Shown here one piece after another: positions 25,077 to 33,730 of a stretch of 64,000 nt of DNA. The translations under genes and the position numbers were made by a program. The notes beneath the pieces were generated by a model. The model ran no database searches and was not told where the DNA came from. It worked only from the letters and a program-made list of their open reading frames with translations. Origin of the DNA: Roseiarcus sp963835215 (lineage in GTDB: Bacteria > Pseudomonadota > Alphaproteobacteria > Rhizobiales > Beijerinckiaceae); NCBI GenBank assembly GCA_963835215.1, contig CAWIES010000001.1:248001-312000 (forward strand), in the 5' to 3' direction. How positions within the stretch are numbered: position 1 is the stretch's first letter; every line of letters begins with the position of its first letter.

Positions 25077-26123
25077 TCAGCCTGCCGGGGCGACGAGCCC
25101 AATTTCGCCCTCGCGCGCGAGCGCCTCGGCTTTGGCCGACGCGCCAGAGGCGCGATGAAGGATCTGCTGGACCAATTGCAGCTTTTCAATCGCCGTCGGG
25201 GTCAACACGAAGGGGTAGGGGTCGTGCAGCCCCATCGACCGATTGAGCTCGTTGAGCAGCTCCGCCAGCGGGAACCACTGGCGCATGACGATCTCGAAAT
25301 CCTGCTCGCGATAGGGATCGCTGATCGGCCGCGCGGAGCCGTCGGCGCTCAGCGTTGAAGCGAAGAAGGTATCGAGCGTCGAGACGATATGGAGATAGTG
25401 GGCGGAGCTCTCGGCCCAATCCTCCCAAGGGTGCGAGGCCGCATAGGCGGAGACGAAATGGTCGCGCCATTCGGGCGGCCGCGCGTAATAGTCCTGCAAC
25501 GCTTGAGCGTAGTCCTGGCGTTCGTCGCCAAACGTTGCGCGGAATCGCGGCAGTTCATCGGTTCCCGCGACAAAGCGGCCAAACAAATAGTGTCCGCATT
25601 CATGGCGGAAATGGCCGATCAGCGTGCGATAGGGCTCGCCCAGCTCAGTTCTGACCTGCTCGCGGTGCGCATCGTCTGCTTCGGCGAGGTTGATGGTGAT
25701 CAACCCGGACTCATGGCCGGTGACGACTTTGCCGTCCAATGGAGACAGAAAATCGAAGGCGAGGCCGAGCTCGGCGCCGCTTCCGCGCTGGGGCGCCGTC
25801 AGTCCAAGGCGGCCGAGATCATAGAGAACGCGCCGCTTGGCGACTTCCAGGCGCTTCCACAATTCGAGATTGCCGTCGGCGTCTAACCTCGGGATCGTTC
25901 GATTGAGTTTGCAGGCGCGGCAAAAGCTGTCGCTGTCCCAATCCTTGCGCCAGTTGCAGACGCCAGACTGGCGATTGTTGCAGGCGAGCGAAGGACCCTG
26001 AAGGTCCACGCATTCGAAATCCTGCGACAGCGGATTGAACTCGACGCCCGACCCGCAGCGCCCGCAGGCGAAATTCTCGAAATAGAGTTGTCCGGCGCAG
26101 GTCGGGCAGGTGAATTTTCGCAT
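25077..26123 (-). CDS. Putative zinc-binding metallopeptidase (zinc-ribbon, PF15887-type)
   Basis: 348 residues. The N-terminus carries a zinc ribbon (CPTCAGQLYFENFACGRCG) and further cysteines at SLACNNRQSGVCNWRKDWDSDSFCRAC. The middle holds the HFRHECGHYLFGRF helix, an HxxxH metal-site variant of a zincin, and HPWEDWAESSAHYLH supplies further ligands. This is the architecture of the cytoplasmic putative zinc-binding peptidase family (about 350 residues), whose substrate is unknown. No signal peptide. No EcfG promoter was seen before it. Confidence 0.85.
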   Translation of the reverse strand: MRKFTCPTCAGQLYFENFACGRCGSGVEFNPLSQDFECVDLQGPSLACNNRQSGVCNWRKDWDSDSFCRACKLNRTIPRLDADGNLELWKRLEVAKRRVLYDLGRLGLTAPQRGSGAELGLAFDFLSPLDGKVVTGHESGLITINLAEADDAHREQVRTELGEPYRTLIGHFRHECGHYLFGRFVAGTDELPRFRATFGDERQDYAQALQDYYARPPEWRDHFVSAYAASHPWEDWAESSAHYLHIVSTLDTFFASTLSADGSARPISDPYREQDFEIVMRQWFPLAELLNELNRSMGLHDPYPFVLTPTAIEKLQLVQQILHRASGASAKAEALAREGEIGLVAPAG

Positions 26124-26298
26124 ATCGGAAGGTTACCAGGTGACCGGATGAAGGGCAGCGACGTCGGCGAGCGTCACGACCCGCGACAGACCGGCAGCTA
26201 AACGCAGCAGCGGCCGAAACGATCCGCCACGAGCCTGGGCGCCGACTTACCGAAAATCACCGCTCGCAAGGCGCCCCATCAACTAGGAACCGCGACAA

Positions 26299-26323
26299 GG
26301 AACCGATCCACGCCTCACTCGTT
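26299..26323 (+). promoter_or_regulatory. EcfG promoter for the PRC-barrel gene
   Basis: GGAAC at 26299-26303, 16 bases, CGTT at 26320-26323. The ATG follows 34 bases later. A second GGAAC at 26286 has no matching -10. Confidence 0.85.
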
Positions 26324-26356
26324 GTACCGCGGGGGGCCAACGAACGGAGATTCGAT

Positions 26357-26737
26357 ATGGCCAACGTCATCGACAATGTCAAAGAGACCTCGATTTTGAT
26401 TGCTGGGCGAAAGGTCTCCGGCACCAGCGTCTTCAGCTCGACGGGCGAAAATATCGGCGCGATCTACGACGTCATGATCGACAAGAACTCGGGCAAGATC
26501 GTCTATGCGCTGATGTCCTTCGGCGGCTTTCTCGGCGTCGGCAAGAAGCTCAGCCCGCTGCCCTGGGGCGTGTTGAAATATGGGCCGGCGCTCGGCGGTT
26601 ACGTCGTCCACCTCTCCAAGTCTCAGCTTGAGGGGGCGCCGAGCTATCCGGTCGACTTCCTTCCCGACTTTTCTGACCGGGAACGCGAGGCCGAGCTGCA
26701 CCGCTACTACAATGTGCCCCCGTATTGGACGCCGTAG
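26357..26737 (+). CDS. PRC-barrel domain protein
   Basis: 126 residues forming a PRC-barrel (about 15-95): ILIAGRKVSGTSVFSSTGENIGAIYDVMIDKNSGKIVYALMSFGGFLGVGKKLSPLPWG as the core beta-barrel, with a short tail ending HRYYNVPPYWTP. PRC-barrel proteins of this short type are abundant in Rhizobiales and frequently stress-induced; the exact role is unknown. GGAG precedes the ATG, and a perfect EcfG promoter lies 34 bases upstream, so it marks the right edge of the GSR island. Confidence 0.88.
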   Translation: MANVIDNVKETSILIAGRKVSGTSVFSSTGENIGAIYDVMIDKNSGKIVYALMSFGGFLGVGKKLSPLPWGVLKYGPALGGYVVHLSKSQLEGAPSYPVDFLPDFSDREREAELHRYYNVPPYWTP

Positions 26738-26764
26738 TCGTGCCGCTGCGACCAGAGACCCGAC

Positions 26765-26795
26765 CGCTGCAGGCGCTTGGCGGGCGCCTGCAGCG
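26765..26795. terminator. Hairpin between converging genes
   Basis: Perfect 12-base stem (CGCTGCAGGCGC, 26765-26776, with its complement at 26784-26795) and a 7-base loop, between the PRC-barrel gene and the converging reductase gene. There is no T-run, so it may act as a weak or Rho-assisted terminator on both strands. Confidence 0.5.
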
Positions 26796-26819
26796 CGATC
26801 GCGCGCGGATCTTTCAGCG

Positions 26820-27428
26820 TCAATTGGCCTGCCGGCGCGAGGGGTCGCGGCGATAGGTCAAGACGACCACCCCGCAATCGTAGGCATGCGCTCTCACCGG
26901 CGACATGAAGCGCCATCCGTCGAGGTCCTTGAACATCGACACGCCGCCCCCCAGCACAACCGGGTTGATGAAGAAGTTGAATTCGTCGATCAGCTCGGCG
27001 CGAACTAGGGACGACGCGAAAGTCGGCCCGCCGAAGACGAGCATGTCCTTGCCGTTCTCGGCTTTGAGAGCGGCGATCGCTTCAACCGCGTCGTCAGTCA
27101 CGAGCTGGGTGTTTTTCCACGGCGCCGTCTCAAGCGTGCGCGAGAACGCCAGCTTTCTCGTCGCGACGACGGCGGCGGCGAACTTGGCTTGCGGATTGTC
27201 GGTCTGGCGCGCCACGTCCTCCCAATGATTGAAAAAGCCCTCGCGGGCCATCTCCCCTGAGATCAAGAGACAGTCGGAGGTCGTGATCAGATTGGTGTGA
27301 AGCTCGCGCAGCGCGTCGTCCCACGCCCAGTTCTCTCCCCAATTCCATGTCATCCAGCCGGTCGAGTGATTGGCGTCGGCGGCGAAACCATCGACCGAAA
27401 CTTGCATTTCGAATTTCAACTTTCGCAT
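26820..27428 (-). CDS. Dihydrofolate reductase-like (RibD C-terminal) protein
   Basis: 202 residues with the RibD_C/DHFR-like fold: MRKLKFEMQVSVDGFAAD at the start, LISGEMAREGFFNHW, and the NADPH-binding stretch DMLVFGGPTFASSLVRAELIDEF then NPVVLGGGVSMF. Such stand-alone proteins are NADPH-dependent reductases of uncertain substrate, not true folate enzymes. AGGAG precedes the ATG. It is the last gene of an apparent tetR-GST-reductase operon (69 bases after the GST gene), which suggests a role in detoxification. Confidence 0.82.
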   Translation of the reverse strand: MRKLKFEMQVSVDGFAADANHSTGWMTWNWGENWAWDDALRELHTNLITTSDCLLISGEMAREGFFNHWEDVARQTDNPQAKFAAAVVATRKLAFSRTLETAPWKNTQLVTDDAVEAIAALKAENGKDMLVFGGPTFASSLVRAELIDEFNFFINPVVLGGGVSMFKDLDGWRFMSPVRAHAYDCGVVVLTYRRDPSRRQAN

Positions 27429-27497
27429 CGACGCACTCCTGAAATCGCCACGCGCAGCATCTCTTTTGAAGCCGCCAAGGCGCGCTCCGCGGCGCCT

Positions 27498-28112
27498 TCA
27501 GCTCAAGCCCTCGAACGGCGCACGCCAGGCGTCGATTTCACACAATTGATCATGCCAGCGTTTGATCTTGGGAAATTCGCCGAGCGGGATACCCGCCTTG
27601 TCAGCAAATGGCAGCGGCGTCGCTACGCGAAAATCCGCGTAGGAAACACTGTCGCCGACGAGCCAAGTTCGCCCCGCGAGTGTTTCCTCGAGAATGGCGG
27701 CGTAGCGCCGGAAATCCGCCAGCGCCTCGTCGATCGCCGAAGGCATGGGGCGCTCGGCCGAAAATGTCGGAACGATCACATTCCACCAGTAGAAGACGGC
27801 GGCGGCTTTGGTCAGATGATGCGTGCTCCAACTGACCCATTTGATCATTTCGGGCTGCGCATCGCCGCGGCGCCAGAAGTCGGAGCCCGCGAGCTGCGAA
27901 AGGCGACACGCGATGGCGTCCGTCTCCCAAAACGCGCGGTCGTCCTCCACCAGGACTGGCACCAGCGTGTTCGGGTTGATCAACCGAAACGCCTCTTCTT
28001 CATTTGGCGCCTTCGGGCTGGCGCGAACATATTCGACTTTCGAACCAAGATGCCGCGCCACAGCGACCGCGACGCGAGGGTTCAAATTCTTCGAGTAATA
28101 AAGCTTCGTCAT
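27498..28112 (-). CDS. Glutathione S-transferase family protein
   Basis: 204 residues: an N-terminal thioredoxin-like domain (KLYYSKNLNPRVAVAVARHL, with NPNTLVPVLVEDDRAFWETDAI giving the glutathione-binding cis-Pro and Glu-Thr/Asp) and an all-helical C-terminal domain (TWLVGDSVSYADFRVATPL, the N-capping motif). It conjugates or reduces substrates with glutathione in the cytoplasm. It lies 30 bases after tetR and before a reductase gene on the same strand, so it is probably controlled by the TetR regulator. Confidence 0.87.
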   Translation of the reverse strand: MTKLYYSKNLNPRVAVAVARHLGSKVEYVRASPKAPNEEEAFRLINPNTLVPVLVEDDRAFWETDAIACRLSQLAGSDFWRRGDAQPEMIKWVSWSTHHLTKAAAVFYWWNVIVPTFSAERPMPSAIDEALADFRRYAAILEETLAGRTWLVGDSVSYADFRVATPLPFADKAGIPLGEFPKIKRWHDQLCEIDAWRAPFEGLS

Positions 28113-28142
28113 GGTTGCGACCTGTCCAGAGAGGAGGCTTGG

Positions 28143-28749
28143 TCACGCGTCGCCTTCAAACAGCAACACGAAATAGCGACGCAAATGATCGAGCGATTCC
28201 GCCGCCGCCTCCGTGCAGCCGGTCGCCTTGGCGACAATGAACGCGCCTTGAATGACGACTTGCGTTTGAAGAGCGAGACTTCTCGGCGGTCCAGTCGACC
28301 TTTAGGCCGCGCTGGCGCATCGCCGCCGCGATGTCGGCTTCGAGCGTCGCAGCGTGCCCGCTGATCGAGCGCCCGCACGCGTCGCGGATCGCCGGGTGCG
28401 TATCATAGGTCTCCTGCACCATCGTGCCGACGAGGCAGGAGTAGTCGGCAATCGCCCCTCGCAGGAGCGATTTGCGAAAGTCGATGTAGCCGAGCACGCG
28501 GGCGAGTGGGTCGGCGTGAGCATGATAAGGCGCGTCGTGAAAAAACGCGCCGGTCGTTTCCGTCCAGTAGTCGGCCGCCGCGACGCCGAGCTCGTCCTTG
28601 CTCTCGAAGTGATGAAAGAAGCTGCCTTTTGTCAGGCCGGCGGCGGCGCAAATGTCGTCAACTGTGGTTGCCGTATAGCCCTTGGCGCGGATCACCGTCC
28701 TGGCCGCCTCAAGGAGCTTCGTTTTCGAGCCGTGCGTGGATTGAGTCAT
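28143..28749 (-). CDS. TetR family repressor (frameshift near the 3' end)
   Basis: N-terminal helix-turn-helix of the TetR type (KLLEAARTVIRAKGYTATTVDDICAAAGLTKGSFFHHFESKDEL). The C-terminal domain reads normally until about residue 157 (LKVDWTAE), then the frame is lost to Arg-rich sequence. Removing one base at about 28279-28282 gives SLALQTQVVIQGAFIVAKAT and a typical ending FVLLFEGDA with a stop at 28143, so a single-base insertion is likely. The start at 28749 follows from the operator position and protein length. A palindrome lies just upstream. It probably represses itself and the downstream GST and reductase genes. Confidence 0.82.
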
Positions 28750-28760
28750 GAGCCAATTCC

Positions 28761-28795
28761 ATACCAACTGGTCGGTATCATACCGAACAGTACGG
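28761..28795. promoter_or_regulatory. TetR-type operator palindromes
   Basis: ATACCAACTGGTCGGTAT at 28761-28778 is an inverted repeat (ATACC and GGTAT separated by 8 bases), followed by a second partial copy starting ATACCGAACAG at 28780. It sits 12 bases upstream of the tetR start, the usual place for an autorepressor site. Confidence 0.65.
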
Positions 28796-28895
28796 GGAGG
28801 TCAAGGTGGGAAGATGATGCGAAGCGCCGCCTTCGGCGATATCGTGCCCGCCACCAGCCGCCTGCCGCCGTTTTGGCGCGTCGCGTGAGGACTTG

Positions 28896-29738
28896 ATGCA
28901 TCCAGCGCTCGCCAAAGGTTCTGTCGCCGTCGTCACTGGCGGGGCCTCCGGGATTGGTCTTGCCGCGGCCCGTCATCTCGTCGCAATCGGACTGCGCGTC
29001 TGTCTCGCCGACCTTGAGGGCGAAGCGCTGGAGCGCGCGCGCCACGCGCTGATCGCCGAGGGCGCGGGCGCGGCGGATGTCATCGCGGTCCCGACCGATG
29101 TCGGCGAACGCAGCGCCCTGGTCGCGCTGGCCGACCGGGTCGAGGCCGCCTTCGGCGCCGTCAATGTGCTGATGAACAACGCCGGCATCGGGCCGGGAAG
29201 CTCGATCTTCGACGCCGAGGGAACTTGGGACCAAATCCTGAGCGTGAATCTCGGCGGCGTCGTTCACGGATGCCAGATCTTTGGGCCGCGCATGGTCGCC
29301 TCGGGTCGGCCAGGATTGATCATCAACACTGGCTCCAAACAGGGGATCACCACGCCGCCGGGCGATCCGGCCTACAATCTCTCCAAGGCGGGGGTCAGGG
29401 TGTTCACCGAGGCGCTGCAGCACGCCCTCCGCAACATGCCGGGCGTTCACATCGATGCGCGGCTTTTCATCCCGGGCTTCGTCTACACGCCGCTGACGGC
29501 CCATGGCCGCGCGGAGAAACCGGCCGGCGCGTGGACGCCCGAGGAGACGGTCGCGTTTCTCTTCGACGCGGTCGAGCGCGGCGACTTTTACATTCTCTGT
29601 CCCGACAACGAGACCCCGCGGCCAACGGACGAGAAGCGCATCCTCTGGGCGGCAGGCGACATCGTCGAGAACCGGCCGCCGTTATCGCGCTGGCATCCCG
29701 ACCACGCGGAAGCGTTTCAGAAATGGCTCAAGGCGTGA
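28896..29738 (+). CDS. SDR family oxidoreductase
   Basis: 280-residue classical SDR with VVTGGASGIGLAAARHL (TGxxxGxG), LMNNAG, the catalytic Ser in IINTGSKQG and YNLSK (Tyr-x3-Lys). The C-terminus is extended (ERGDFYILCPDNETPRPTDEKRILWAAGDIVENRPPLSRWHPDH), typical of a subgroup acting on larger substrates. It starts at the ATG at 28896 with GAGG upstream; a TTG just before is less likely. It is divergent from tetR with the operator region between them, so it may share control. Substrate unknown. Confidence 0.87.
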   Translation: MHPALAKGSVAVVTGGASGIGLAAARHLVAIGLRVCLADLEGEALERARHALIAEGAGAADVIAVPTDVGERSALVALADRVEAAFGAVNVLMNNAGIGPGSSIFDAEGTWDQILSVNLGGVVHGCQIFGPRMVASGRPGLIINTGSKQGITTPPGDPAYNLSKAGVRVFTEALQHALRNMPGVHIDARLFIPGFVYTPLTAHGRAEKPAGAWTPEETVAFLFDAVERGDFYILCPDNETPRPTDEKRILWAAGDIVENRPPLSRWHPDHAEAFQKWLKA

Positions 29739-29749
29739 GGGCGGAGTCC

Positions 29750-30931
29750 CTACGGCCCTCGCGTGCGAGCGCCGATCGCGCCGATCGCCTCGCTCCCCGC
29801 CGCGTAGCTCGCCCTTAAGCCCACGGCCTGCAGCGCGACCACCGGCAGCGCCAGCAGGATGACGACTTGCAGGCTGGCGCCAAAGGCCAGGACCGCCGCC
29901 GCGGCGAGGCACGCAAGCACTGCGCCGACGTCCCATCCGGCCTCCAGCGCCAGATGATAGCGAAGCGGGCAGGGCGAGGCCTTGGCCTCGTTGTAGATCG
30001 CGGTCATCAACGACGGCGTGTAGAGCCCGCCGAGCAGCGCCGCGCCGATCGCCACGACCAGCACCGCAATCGCGTTCTCGCCGCATAGCGCCTTGGCGAT
30101 CAGGATCGCCGCCAACACAAGCGCGTTGATGCTGACCGCGCGCGACGCGCCGCCAGCGTCGATCGAGTGGCCGAGGACCAAGCCGCCGATGGCGCCCGCG
30201 AGCGCCGCCGCGGCGAGCACGTCGCCGAACGCGTCGTAGCGTTCGCCGAGCGCCTTAAAGACGACGAGCCCCCAGGCGCAGCCGACGATGCCGATGATCC
30301 AGCCATCGCTGACAAACAGCAGCGCGCCACGCCGCGCGGCGCGGTAAGCGCCTTCTGGCGCAACGCGCGCGACCGGGCGGTCGGCGCAGCCAAGCAGTGG
30401 GACGATGGCGACCATCGCCGCCAGCGCCGCCGAGCCAAACGCCAGGCTGGGGCCGCCGAACGTCAGCGCCAGCCCGCCGGCCGCCGGACCGACGATCCCC
30501 GCCGCGGCGACCAGCGCCTGGCGCAATCCGACCTGAGCGCCGCGCCGCTCGGCGTCGCCGACGGTCGCAAACAGCGCGTGGTAGGTCGGCCAATAGAACA
30601 CGCCCGTGAGCGCGGTGACGGTGAGATAGGCGAGTAGCGCGAGATCGAGCCCGCGCACCGGCGCCAGCAACAGCGCCTGCAACGCGGAGAGCACGACGCC
30701 GGCGATCATCGTCCGCTTCAGCCCGATCCAGCGCACGACCCCGAGCACCAAAGGGCGCAGCAGGAAGCGCAGGGAGAAGATGACGGCGATCGAGAGGAAG
30801 ATCGCCGCCGGCGTCAGGCCCTGCCGGTAGAGGAAGACCGAGGAGAAGCCATCGGCGAGGCTCCAGACGAGCTGCTGCAGCGTCACATGGACGGTGAGGC
30901 GGTTGAGGTCGCGGTTGGCGGGAAACGCCAT
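29750..30931 (-). CDS. MFS transporter
   Basis: 393 residues with about 12 hydrophobic segments and the major facilitator pattern, including a loop-2-like basic segment after helix 2 (LGVVRWIGLKRTMIAGVV) and a long central loop (CADRPVARVAPEGAYRAARRG). No specific subfamily motif was recognised, so the substrate is unknown; an efflux role is only a guess. It converges with the SDR gene (12 bases apart). The ribosome site is poor. The 248 bases before it (to 31179) hold no recognised gene or promoter. Confidence 0.8.
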   Translation of the reverse strand: MAFPANRDLNRLTVHVTLQQLVWSLADGFSSVFLYRQGLTPAAIFLSIAVIFSLRFLLRPLVLGVVRWIGLKRTMIAGVVLSALQALLLAPVRGLDLALLAYLTVTALTGVFYWPTYHALFATVGDAERRGAQVGLRQALVAAAGIVGPAAGGLALTFGGPSLAFGSAALAAMVAIVPLLGCADRPVARVAPEGAYRAARRGALLFVSDGWIIGIVGCAWGLVVFKALGERYDAFGDVLAAAALAGAIGGLVLGHSIDAGGASRAVSINALVLAAILIAKALCGENAIAVLVVAIGAALLGGLYTPSLMTAIYNEAKASPCPLRYHLALEAGWDVGAVLACLAAAAVLAFGASLQVVILLALPVVALQAVGLRASYAAGSEAIGAIGARTRGP

Positions 30932-31179
30932 GAATCAGATCGTCCTTAGGGCCGAGCCGGCCTCCTTTGGACCGGCGCCGCCGAGCGCGCAAATCGGGGC
31001 GAGGCGCCGCGCGAGGCCGTCTGCGCCTAGGCCCGCCGGGCGCGGGCCGATACGGCGGTTGAGTTTCCCGGCCGTTTGCGGCATGTCATCTGCCCGTCGA
31101 ACTGGCGTGGGGCGCGGGGGGCGGCCGATTTGCATCGGCTCCGCCGCAGCGGGCAGCCGCCGGTTCCCGGGGGGTCGCA

Positions 31180-32256
31180 GTGATAGTTTTCATCAGACGC
31201 ACGCTGCAGATCATCGGGATGTGCGGCATTGTGGCGCTCGGCGGTCTGGTCTGGCGGCAATCGACCGACAATTCCTTCATTGAGGCTTGTGTCTTCGGCA
31301 TGATCGGCCTTGCCGCGCTCGCGATCGGCGCTGGCGTCGGCGAAGGCGGCGGTCCGGCGCCAATTGCTCTGACGCCGCTCGAGGGCGGCGGCGCCGATGG
31401 CGTCGTCAGGGTCGCTGAGCAGCGCTTCGCCGCCGATATTTCGCTGGTCGTCAAGCTGCTGCAAAGCCACTTGGCCGCCAATTCCAGCTATTCAGAGCAG
31501 TTGACACGCGCCAATGCTGATTTACCGCAACTGCGCAATTCGGACGACATCCGCGCGATCGTGCTGACGCTGATCGACGAGAACCGCAAAGTCCAAGTGA
31601 AGATCGACGAATTGTCGAAGAGCCTCGATGAGTTGGTCAACAAGTTCGAGAAGCTGCGCGGCAATCTCGCCGAGGCCAACGACAAGGCGATGCGCGATGC
31701 GCTGACCGGGCTCGGCAACCGGCGCTTCTTCGATCAGGAACTCGATCTCGCGCTGCAGGACGATCCGGTCGTCTGCCTGTTGATGTGCGATCTCGATAAT
31801 TTCAAGGCGATCAACGACAAGTTCGGCCACGCGGTCGGCGACATGGTGCTCAAGCAGTTCGCCGACATCCTGAACGCCGCGGCGCGGCGCGACGATCTCG
31901 CCGCGCGTCTTGGCGGCGAAGAATTCGCCATGGTCATGCCCGCCATTTCGCCGGTCGATGCGGGGCGGGTCGCCGACCACGTTCGCCGCCAGCTCGAGGG
32001 CAAGAAGTGGATGCTGGGCGGCAGCGTCGCTCTCGGCAAAGTCACCGCCTCGTTCGGCGTCGCGCGTCGACGCGCGGGCGAGACCGCCGGCGAGTTCTTC
32101 AAGCGCGCGGACGCGGCGCTCTACCGCGCCAAGGCGGACGGGCGCAATCGCGTCGTCCTCGACCTCGAACTCCTGAGCGAGCGCGCCTTTGTCGCGCCGG
32201 GCGATTGTGCTAGGCGAGATGAGACGGTCGCGGCGATTGGCGCCGTTATCGCCTGA
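31180..32256 (+). CDS. Membrane-anchored diguanylate cyclase (GGDEF)
   Basis: 358 residues: two N-terminal membrane helices (about 5-25 and 35-52), a coiled-coil linker (about 90-170, NRKVQVKIDELSKSLDELVNKFEKLRGNLAEAND), and a GGDEF domain with ALTGLGNRRFFDQEL, the LMCDLDNFKAINDKFGH substrate-binding stretch and the active LGGEEF site (residues about 245-250). It should make the second messenger c-di-GMP. No EAL domain, and no RxxD inhibitory site immediately before GGEEF was noticed. It starts with GTG at 31180. The argE gene follows 31 bases later, apparently unrelated. Confidence 0.9.
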   Translation: MIVFIRRTLQIIGMCGIVALGGLVWRQSTDNSFIEACVFGMIGLAALAIGAGVGEGGGPAPIALTPLEGGGADGVVRVAEQRFAADISLVVKLLQSHLAANSSYSEQLTRANADLPQLRNSDDIRAIVLTLIDENRKVQVKIDELSKSLDELVNKFEKLRGNLAEANDKAMRDALTGLGNRRFFDQELDLALQDDPVVCLLMCDLDNFKAINDKFGHAVGDMVLKQFADILNAAARRDDLAARLGGEEFAMVMPAISPVDAGRVADHVRRQLEGKKWMLGGSVALGKVTASFGVARRRAGETAGEFFKRADAALYRAKADGRNRVVLDLELLSERAFVAPGDCARRDETVAAIGAVIA

Positions 32257-32286
32257 GTTCAAACCAATCAGTTAGGAGCCGACGCG

Positions 32287-33453
32287 ATGAGCGCCGAGAC
32301 CGAAGCGCGCGCTCGCGCCATCCTCCAGCGTCTCGTCGGTTTCGCGACGGTGAGCGATCGCTCGAACCTGCCGCTGATCGACTATGTCGCCGACTATTTG
32401 GGTCAGCTCGGCGTCCCTGTCTGGCGGGCGCCCAATGCGGCGGCCAATAAGGCGGCGCTGATGGCGACGATCGGGCCGCCGGTTGCGGGCGGCGTCGTCC
32501 TCTCCGGCCATACCGACGTCGTGCCGGTCGAAGGCCAGGCGTGGAGCAGCGATCCATTCGCGCTGCGCGAAGCGGATGGGCGCCTCTACGGGCGCGGCGC
32601 CTGCGACATGAAGGGTTTTGACGCCGTCGTTCTGGCGATGGTCCCCGAGTTCCTCGCCGCCGGGCTCAAGCGACCGATCCACATTCTGCTCAGTTACGAC
32701 GAGGAGACGACGTGTCTGGGCTCGCTCGATCTGATCGCCCGCTTCGGGCGCGAGACGCCGCGCCCCGCGCTGGCGATCATCGGCGAGCCGACGATGATGA
32801 GCGTCGCTGACGCGCATAAGGGCGTCGCCACCTTTCGCACCCGCGTCATTGGCCATGAAGCGCATTCGGCGCGCCCGACGCTCGGCGCCAACGCGGTGGC
32901 GATCGCCGGCGACATCGTTAGCGAGATCGGCCGCCAGGCGCGCGCGCTCGAAGCGCCGGAGCTGTGCGATCCGCGTTTCGATCCGCCCTATTCGACGCTG
33001 TCGGTCGGCACCATCCATGGCGGCACGGCGCGCAACATCCTCGCCCGCGAATGCGAATTCGACTGGGAGTTTCGCGGCCTGCCGGGCGTCCCGGCGGCGG
33101 CCGCGGCGGCGCGGGTGCAGGCCTTTGTCGACGAGGTCGCGCTGCCCCGCCTGACCCGCTTCGTCAGCGGCCCGACGATCGAGACGACGATGGAGGTCGA
33201 TGTGCCGGCCCTGGCGCCCCAGCCCAGCAACGCCGCAGCCTCGCTGGCGCTCCGCCTGACCCGCTCGAATACGATCGGCGCCGTTTCGTTCGCCACCGAA
33301 GCCGGACATTTCCAGGCCGCCGGCCTGCCGACCGTGGTGTGCGGCCCCGGCTCGATCGAGCAGGCCCACAAGCCCGACGAATACATCGCCCTCTCGCAGA
33401 TCGCCGCCGGCGTGGCGTTCATGCGGGGGTTGGCGGAGGAGCTGGCGGGGTGA
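32287..33453 (+). CDS. argE: Acetylornithine deacetylase ArgE
   Basis: 388-residue M20 family amidohydrolase with the two-metal site motifs in order: SGHTDVVPVEGQAW, LYGRGACDMKGFDAVVLAM (bridging Asp), SYDEETTCLGSLDLI (catalytic Glu-Glu) and IGEPTMMSVADAHKG, and a lid/dimerisation domain in the middle. It removes the acetyl group from N-acetylornithine in arginine synthesis. AGGAG precedes the ATG. The 3' end runs directly into a REP-like palindrome. A related succinyl-diaminopimelate desuccinylase is possible, but the length and motifs favour ArgE. Confidence 0.88.
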   Translation: MSAETEARARAILQRLVGFATVSDRSNLPLIDYVADYLGQLGVPVWRAPNAAANKAALMATIGPPVAGGVVLSGHTDVVPVEGQAWSSDPFALREADGRLYGRGACDMKGFDAVVLAMVPEFLAAGLKRPIHILLSYDEETTCLGSLDLIARFGRETPRPALAIIGEPTMMSVADAHKGVATFRTRVIGHEAHSARPTLGANAVAIAGDIVSEIGRQARALEAPELCDPRFDPPYSTLSVGTIHGGTARNILARECEFDWEFRGLPGVPAAAAAARVQAFVDEVALPRLTRFVSGPTIETTMEVDVPALAPQPSNAAASLALRLTRSNTIGAVSFATEAGHFQAAGLPTVVCGPGSIEQAHKPDEYIALSQIAAGVAFMRGLAEELAG

Positions 33454-33457
33454 AGGC

Positions 33458-33660
33458 GCTCCCCCTTCTCCAGCGACGCTGGGGAAGGTGTCACGCGGAG
33501 CGTGACGGATGGGGTGTGGAAAGCGAGATGCGGCGCTCTGAGATTGGCTGCGAGGAGGGCGCAAGCTTGCCCACATTCGCGGGGTCGGCCCACACCCCAT
33601 CCGTCGGGCTCCGCCCGCCACCTTCCCCACCTTTCGGTGGAGAAGGGGAGGGCGTTTTTC
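33458..33660. repeat. Long REP-like inverted repeat after argE
   Basis: Two arms of about 60-65 bases (33458-33519 and 33590-33654) are near-complementary: the left arm carries CCCCTTCTCCA, GGGGAAGGTG and GGATGGGGTGTGG, the right arm the reverse complement of each, with a T-run at 33656-33659. Related shorter copies lie at 34166-34200 and 38454-38542. It may act as a terminator for argE. Confidence 0.75.
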
Positions 33661-33730
33661 TAGAGCGGCGCTAGCGTCAGGCTGGACACGCGCCTTCCCT
33701 CTCCAACGGAGCTGGAGGACAAACCCAGCC

